Shown here: positions 60,284-64,000 of the stretch, piece after piece
Layout: each line of letters begins with the position of its first letter
How positions within the stretch are numbered: position 1 is the first letter of the stretch
Origin: Salinirubellus salinus
Lineage (GTDB): Archaea; Halobacteriota; Halobacteria; Halobacteriales; Haloarculaceae
Direction of reading: 5' to 3'
Assembly: GCF_025231485.1 (NCBI RefSeq)
Contig: NZ_CP104003.1
Coordinates: 1,736,001-1,800,000, forward strand
DNA length: 64,000 bases
Program-made: the position numbers and the translations under genes
Notes under the pieces: generated by a model
The model's input: only the letters and a program-made list of their open reading frames with translations
What the model was told of the DNA's origin: nothing
Databases searched by the model: none

Positions 60284-61398
60284 CGGGCCCCCGACGCGTC
60301 GAAGTAGAGCGCGTCGCTCGGCGTGAACCGGACCGCCAGTCGGTCGCCGGGCTCGACGTTCGGCGCCGAGGCGACCGACGGCTCGACGAACAGGTCCGCG
60401 TCGCCCGCCGACAGCCTGACCCGCAGGTCGGCACCGCGGTAAACGGTCTCCTCGACGGTGGCGACGACCGAGACGGCCGACTCACCGCCGTCGCCGGCAG
60501 TCTGGGGCGTCATCTCGCGTTCGGCCTCGGCGGCGGGGGCGAACGCGAGGCGTTCGGGGCGCAACGAGACCGTCACCGCGTCGTCGGGCTCGAGTCCCGA
60601 TCCGTCGACCGGGGCGTCGAACGCGACACCGAACGGGGTCGACAGCGTGGGCGCCCGCCCGTCGGTGACGGTACACTCGACGAAGTTGGTCGTCCCGAGG
60701 AAGGACTCGACGAAGCGGTCGGTCGGGTCGTCGTAGACCGTCTCGGGTGTGTCGACCTGGACCAGTTCGCCGCCGTCCATCACGCCGAGTCGGTCGCCGA
60801 GCGTGAACGCCTCGTCCTGGTCGTGCGTCACGTAGAGCATCGTCGTCCCGACGCGGTCGTGGATGCGTTTGAGTTCGAGTTGCATCGTCTCGCGGAGGCG
60901 ACGGTCGAGACTCGACAGCGGTTCGTCCAGCAGGAGGAGGTCCGGGTCGACCACGAGCGAGCGGGCCAGCGCGACGCGCTGTTTCTGCCCACCGCTCAAC
61001 TGCCCCGGTCGCGAGTCCTCGTAGCCGTCCATCTCGACCAGTTCGAGCGTCTCCCGCGCGCGAGCCTCGCGCTCCGCGGCGTCGACACCGGCCACCCGGA
61101 GCCCGAACTCGACGTTCTCCTGCACGCTCTGCTGCGGGAACAGCGCCCAGTCCTGGAACACCATCGAGGTGTCGCGCTCGTTCGGTGGCAGGTCGGTGAC
61201 GTCGACACCGTCGAGTAGCACGCGACCCCCCGTGGGGGTCTCGAACCCCGATATCGCGCGGAGGACCGTCGACTTCCCGGAACCGCTGGGGCCGAGCAGG
61301 CAGCAGAGTTCCCCCTCCGCGACCCGCAGCGAGACGCCGTCGACGGCCGTCAGGTCACCGTAGGAGACGGTGAGCCCGTCGAGTTCGAGCATCGCCAT
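60274..61398 (-). CDS. ABC transporter ATP-binding protein, PotA/UgpC type
   Basis: 374 residues. Walker A GPSGSGKST (36-44), signature LSGGQKQRVALARS, Walker B LLLLDEPLSSLD, switch His in YVTHDQDEAF. The C-terminal TOBE-like regulatory domain (about 240-374) is present. ATG 61398 is four bases after the binding-protein stop; ATG 61392 is also possible. It drives the importer formed by the two permeases. Substrate undetermined; the closest families handle polyamines, iron or thiamine. Confidence 0.93.
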   Translation of the reverse strand: MAMLELDGLTVSYGDLTAVDGVSLRVAEGELCCLLGPSGSGKSTVLRAISGFETPTGGRVLLDGVDVTDLPPNERDTSMVFQDWALFPQQSVQENVEFGLRVAGVDAAEREARARETLELVEMDGYEDSRPGQLSGGQKQRVALARSLVVDPDLLLLDEPLSSLDRRLRETMQLELKRIHDRVGTTMLYVTHDQDEAFTLGDRLGVMDGGELVQVDTPETVYDDPTDRFVESFLGTTNFVECTVTDGRAPTLSTPFGVAFDAPVDGSGLEPDDAVTVSLRPERLAFAPAAEAEREMTPQTAGDGGESAVSVVATVEETVYRGADLRVRLSAGDADLFVEPSVASAPNVEPGDRLAVRFTPSDALYFDASGARCR

Positions 61399-61402
61399 CG
61401 AG

Positions 61403-62500
61403 TCAGTTGTCCTGGACGAACGCCCGGAATCGTTCGTTCATCTCGCTGGAGAACTCGGCCACACCGGCGAAGTTCTGGAACGCCACGTCCTGCAGTTCCT
61501 CGTTCGTCGTCGGCAGGTTCTCGGCGGTCACGTCGGGGTAGCTGGTCTCCTCGTGCGAGAAGCCGAGATTGAACGCTTCCGCGTAGGTCGTCTGGACCGC
61601 CGGGTCGAGCAGGAAGTCGACGAACTCCGTCGCCATCGCCTCCCGTGAGGTGCCGCGGACGAGCTGGTAGTAGTCGACGTAGCCCGTGGTCGGCTCCGGC
61701 ACCGTGACGCCGATGGGGTACTCGTCGGTATCGCGGGCCTTCCGCAGTCCGTAGGCGAAGAAGTAGTGCCCCACGTCCGCCAGCCCCTCGGAGAGCGCGG
61801 TCCAGAGCTGCTGGGTACCCTGGTAGAAGGTGGAGACCGGGAGGCGCTCTACCACGTCGAACAGCGCGTCCATGTACTGCCGGTCGTAGACCTCGCCGGC
61901 CAGCGGTTCCTCGTCCTGCAGTAACGCGGCCATCATGAACAGTTTGAGCCAGAAGTCACTCGGCAGCGCGACGGCCTCCGCCTCGGAGGACTGGAGGTCT
62001 GCCCACGACTCGGGCGTCCACGAGACGGTATCCTCGTTGTAGACGTAGGCGTGCGCGCCGTAGGCGACCGGGACGCCGACCTCGGCCATCTGGTACTGGC
62101 GGAGGTTGGACTTGATACCGCCCGCGTTGGAGAGGTCGTCGTACGCGACCGGGACCCAGAGGTCGTCCTGCTGGCCGCGGTAGTTGGTCCGGCCGACGCC
62201 GACGGTCACGTCGAACGGCGGGTCGTCGGCCGGTGACTGGCGGATCTTCGAGAGGATGCCCTGCCAGTTGCCGGTGACCTCGAGTGTGTTGCCCGTCCGG
62301 TCCTCGTACAGGGGCTTGATCCGTTCGCGGAACACCGTCTCGTTCGTCCCGCTCCAGACGGAGACCCGGAGCGTCTCCCCGCCCGCGGAGCCGAACACGC
62401 TCGAACAGCCACTCAGTGCCGCCGTCGTCGCCGCCCCACCGGCGGCGAGGAGACCGCGTCGACTGACCGTACGAGACCGCGCCGCGTCTCGGTCTGTCAT
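61403..62500 (-). CDS. Tat-exported ABC substrate-binding lipoprotein
   Basis: 365 residues. SRRGLLAAGGAATTAALSGC is a twin-arginine signal with a lipobox Cys (about residue 32). The two-lobe binding fold begins LRVSVWSGTNETVFRERIKP and includes VGVPVAYGAHAYVYNEDTVS and YPIGVTVPEPTTGYVDYYQL. Its own promoter TATA lies at 62524-62532. The ligand is unknown. First gene of the importer operon. Confidence 0.92.
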   Translation of the reverse strand: MTDRDAARSRTVSRRGLLAAGGAATTAALSGCSSVFGSAGGETLRVSVWSGTNETVFRERIKPLYEDRTGNTLEVTGNWQGILSKIRQSPADDPPFDVTVGVGRTNYRGQQDDLWVPVAYDDLSNAGGIKSNLRQYQMAEVGVPVAYGAHAYVYNEDTVSWTPESWADLQSSEAEAVALPSDFWLKLFMMAALLQDEEPLAGEVYDRQYMDALFDVVERLPVSTFYQGTQQLWTALSEGLADVGHYFFAYGLRKARDTDEYPIGVTVPEPTTGYVDYYQLVRGTSREAMATEFVDFLLDPAVQTTYAEAFNLGFSHEETSYPDVTAENLPTTNEELQDVAFQNFAGVAEFSSEMNERFRAFVQDN

Positions 62501-62523
62501 CAGCCGTCTGTAGGGGCGAGCGC

Positions 62524-62532
62524 GACTAAAAC
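62524..62532 (-). promoter_or_regulatory. TATA box of the ABC importer operon
   Basis: Minus-strand GTTTTAGTC, 24-32 bases before the binding-protein ATG, within the 49-base gap behind the upstream hydrolase gene. Confidence 0.55.
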
Positions 62533-62549
62533 GGCGGGAAAGCGGCACC

Positions 62550-63056
62550 CTAGCCGCCGGCAGCGTCGGGGTCGGGGCGCACCGACAGCGCCCACGCCCG
62601 GCGGAGCGAGGGGAGCACCGCGAGCACCCCCGCGGCGAGGAGTACGAGGTTCGCGCCCGGGTGTCGGGCGGCCACGAGCGCCAGCGTGTACTCGGTGGCG
62701 ACCAGCGGCGCGAACGGGCGGATCCCCATGGGCGTGAGGACGTCGCCGAGCAGGTGACCGAGGACGCTCAGGACGCCCAGCAGTGAGGCGAACCGGGCAG
62801 CGTCGTGCCCGGGGCGTCGGCTGGAGAGCCGCCACACCAGCCAGAGCACGGCACCGAGACAGAGCGCGGCCCACACGGTGTGGGTCGGACCCCGGTGTGC
62901 GAGCGGGAGGTACAGGTCGATATCGGGGAGTGCGGCGAGGAGGAGCATCGTCACCGTCCCGCCGAGGGCACGGCCGGGGTGGCCGGTCCGGCACAGCACG
63001 TACGCGAGGGGAGCGAACAGGAGCAGGGCGACGCCGATGTGTCCCGCCAGATACAT
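62550..63056 (-). CDS. Membrane-bound metal-dependent hydrolase (YdjM/DUF457 type)
   Basis: 168 residues from ATG 63056 (MYLAGHIGVALLLFAPLAYV). Four helices. The metal-site motifs are visible: AGHIGVAL, ALPDIDLYLPLAHRGPTHTV and LGHLLGDVLTP, which carry the conserved His and Asp residues of the YdjM/LexA-regulated family. Substrate unknown, perhaps lipids. A perfect inverted repeat precedes its TATA box. Confidence 0.9.
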   Translation of the reverse strand: MYLAGHIGVALLLFAPLAYVLCRTGHPGRALGGTVTMLLLAALPDIDLYLPLAHRGPTHTVWAALCLGAVLWLVWRLSSRRPGHDAARFASLLGVLSVLGHLLGDVLTPMGIRPFAPLVATEYTLALVAARHPGANLVLLAAGVLAVLPSLRRAWALSVRPDPDAAGG

Positions 63057-63081
63057 TCTCGTCCAGAGGAGTCGGGGGAGC

Positions 63082-63090
63082 CACGATAAT
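63082..63090 (-). promoter_or_regulatory. TATA box of the membrane hydrolase gene
   Basis: Minus strand AATTATCGT, about 26-34 bases before the ATG at 63056, immediately next to the palindrome at 63091-63107. Confidence 0.5.
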
Positions 63091-63107
63091 TGTACGGTGG
63101 CCGTACA
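63091..63107. promoter_or_regulatory. Perfect inverted repeat TGTACGG-TGG-CCGTACA, likely operator
   Basis: A 7-base-pair perfect palindrome with a 3-base spacer abuts the TATA box of the membrane hydrolase on its upstream side, where TFB would contact BRE. A dimeric regulator bound here would block or help TFB. The P450 gene starts 170 bases away on the other strand and could share control. Confidence 0.6.
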
Positions 63108-63244
63108 GAAACTGAAGCCACTCACCGGCGAGGAAGTTTCTCCGCGAGGCCGTGAGCCGAACCCGCCGAGGACGGTGGTCCGGACCGCCGAGGGGTCCCG
63201 CGCGTCGTCCGGGGCCCCCCGTGCACTCCCCGGAATGTAGCGGC

Positions 63245-63254
63245 AATATTTACG
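63245..63254 (+). promoter_or_regulatory. TATA box of the right-end P450 gene
   Basis: AATATTTACG lies 23-32 bases before the ATG at 63277, the leaderless spacing. Confidence 0.6.
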
Positions 63255-63276
63255 TGGCGACTGCTAACAGTCACGG

Positions 63277-64000
63277 ATGGCATACCCGTACCCGGACGGC
63301 ACGCCCGGCGAACCATCGCTCCGGGGGGTGCTGGAACTGGTCCCCGACCTGGTGAGCAGTGACCCGACGGCGGTGGCCGTGAAGCTCCGTGACAGACACG
63401 GCTACGTGGTCCGCATCCCAGGGCTCCACCCCGCGCTCGACGCTGGCGTCTACCTCGTCACCCACCCCGACGACGTCCAGCGCATCCTCCAGACCGCGCC
63501 GAACGATTTCGGCCCGCTGGACGTGCCCGGCGCCCACGACTTCGGGAAGGTGGTGGAGAACAGCATCGTCAGCCTGAGTGCCGAGGACGGCAGTGACGCG
63601 TGGACCCAGCGGACCCGGATGCTCCACCCGGAGTTCACCGAGCGGGCGATGTACCGGCACGTCCCCGCGATGGTCGAGGAGACGCTCGCGTCGCTCGCGG
63701 CGTTCACGAACCCGGCCGCCGAGTCCGTGGGGTCGGCGGGGAGTCGCGTGCACACGCCGGACGGGGCGGTCTCGCTCCTGCCGGCGATGCGACGGCTCTC
63801 GCTCCGACTGCTCGGCGTCTCGCTGTTCGGGGCGGACGTCCGGGCCCACGAGGCGCAGGTCATCGACGCCGTCGACACGCTCCGGGCGGCGTTCAAGCGC
63901 CGGCAGGTGAACGTCGTCACCGGCCGTCTCACCCGCCACCTGCCCGAGGAGTTGCACTTGCCGGCGTTCCTCGGCGACCGGGTCGGCGACCCCCACATCC
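63277..64000 (+). CDS. Cytochrome P450, N-terminal part (cut by the window end)
   Basis: About 241 residues are visible, in a frame open to the end of the window. MAYPYPDGTPGEPSLRG opens the protein. LVTHPDDVQRILQTAPNDFG, WTQRTRMLHPEFTERAMYRH (C-helix, W-x-x-x-R type) and AMRRLSLRLLGVSLFGADVR match the first half of P450s such as the complete one at 44836. The haem-binding cysteine region lies outside. A TATA box is 23-32 bases upstream. Confidence 0.85.
   Translation, partial: MAYPYPDGTPGEPSLRGVLELVPDLVSSDPTAVAVKLRDRHGYVVRIPGLHPALDAGVYLVTHPDDVQRILQTAPNDFGPLDVPGAHDFGKVVENSIVSLSAEDGSDAWTQRTRMLHPEFTERAMYRHVPAMVEETLASLAAFTNPAAESVGSAGSRVHTPDGAVSLLPAMRRLSLRLLGVSLFGADVRAHEAQVIDAVDTLRAAFKRRQVNVVTGRLTRHLPEELHLPAFLGDRVGDPHI

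Overview
The window looks like chromosomal DNA of a halophilic archaeon (class Halobacteria). The evidence is very high GC, proteins rich in Asp and Glu and poor in Lys, a TFIIB-type transcription factor, an archaeal MutS-like ATPase, many starts with no ribosome binding site 22-33 bases after a TATA-like box (leaderless transcripts), Tat signal peptides with lipoboxes, and a tRNA-Glu without an encoded CCA. About 67 protein genes and one tRNA are called, roughly half on each strand. Both ends cut a gene: an FAD/Fe-S hydroxy-acid dehydrogenase on the left and a cytochrome P450 on the right.

Layout. 0-9 kb: the truncated dehydrogenase, a membrane-anchored winged-helix protein, a divergent CHAD / CYTH-like pair, and two large secreted or membrane proteins. 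9.1-11.7 kb: tRNA-Glu(CTC), an HNH endonuclease, then 1.6 kb without a convincing gene but with a cluster of identical 9-mers; this is the most unusual stretch. 11.7-15 kb: PPK2-type polyphosphate kinase and a six-helix chemotaxis-type transducer. 15-25 kb: a lipoprotein, a ZIP metal transporter, a MutS-like ATPase, a lactate-type oxidase, a structured intergenic region with a possible 40-residue ORF, TFB, and an aldehyde dehydrogenase. 25-33 kb: a methyltransferase, a DUF123 protein, a DMT transporter, a mini-flavoprotein, an Lrp-type regulator facing ilvD, and a DUF3267 membrane protein. 33-44 kb: an FAD oxidoreductase with an odd palindromic insertion, zinc-ribbon proteins, a hydrolase, small membrane proteins, winged-helix regulators, an orphan 2-oxoacid dehydrogenase E1-alpha, a RecA/KaiC-like ATPase, and HAD and CBS proteins. 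44-58 kb: UspA, a cytochrome P450, a response regulator with a PAS domain, ATP-type PEP carboxykinase, a spermidine-synthase-like membrane protein, a Tat lipoprotein, a CNNM/CorC protein, a lone ethylbenzene-dehydrogenase-gamma-like haem protein and a multi-pass membrane protein. 58-64 kb: a four-gene ABC importer operon, a membrane hydrolase with a perfect inverted repeat at its promoter, and the second P450.

Themes. Central carbon: lactate/glycolate oxidation (left end and 19.7 kb), E1-alpha, PEP carboxykinase and succinate-semialdehyde-type dehydrogenase. Polyphosphate: PPK2 together with the CHAD and CYTH-like pair. Regulation: TFB, Lrp, several winged-helix proteins, a response regulator and a transducer. 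No CRISPR array, rRNA or complete insertion sequence was seen. Three convergent gene pairs each share a single CTAG as both stop codons, a compact arrangement built on a tetramer that is rare in haloarchaea.
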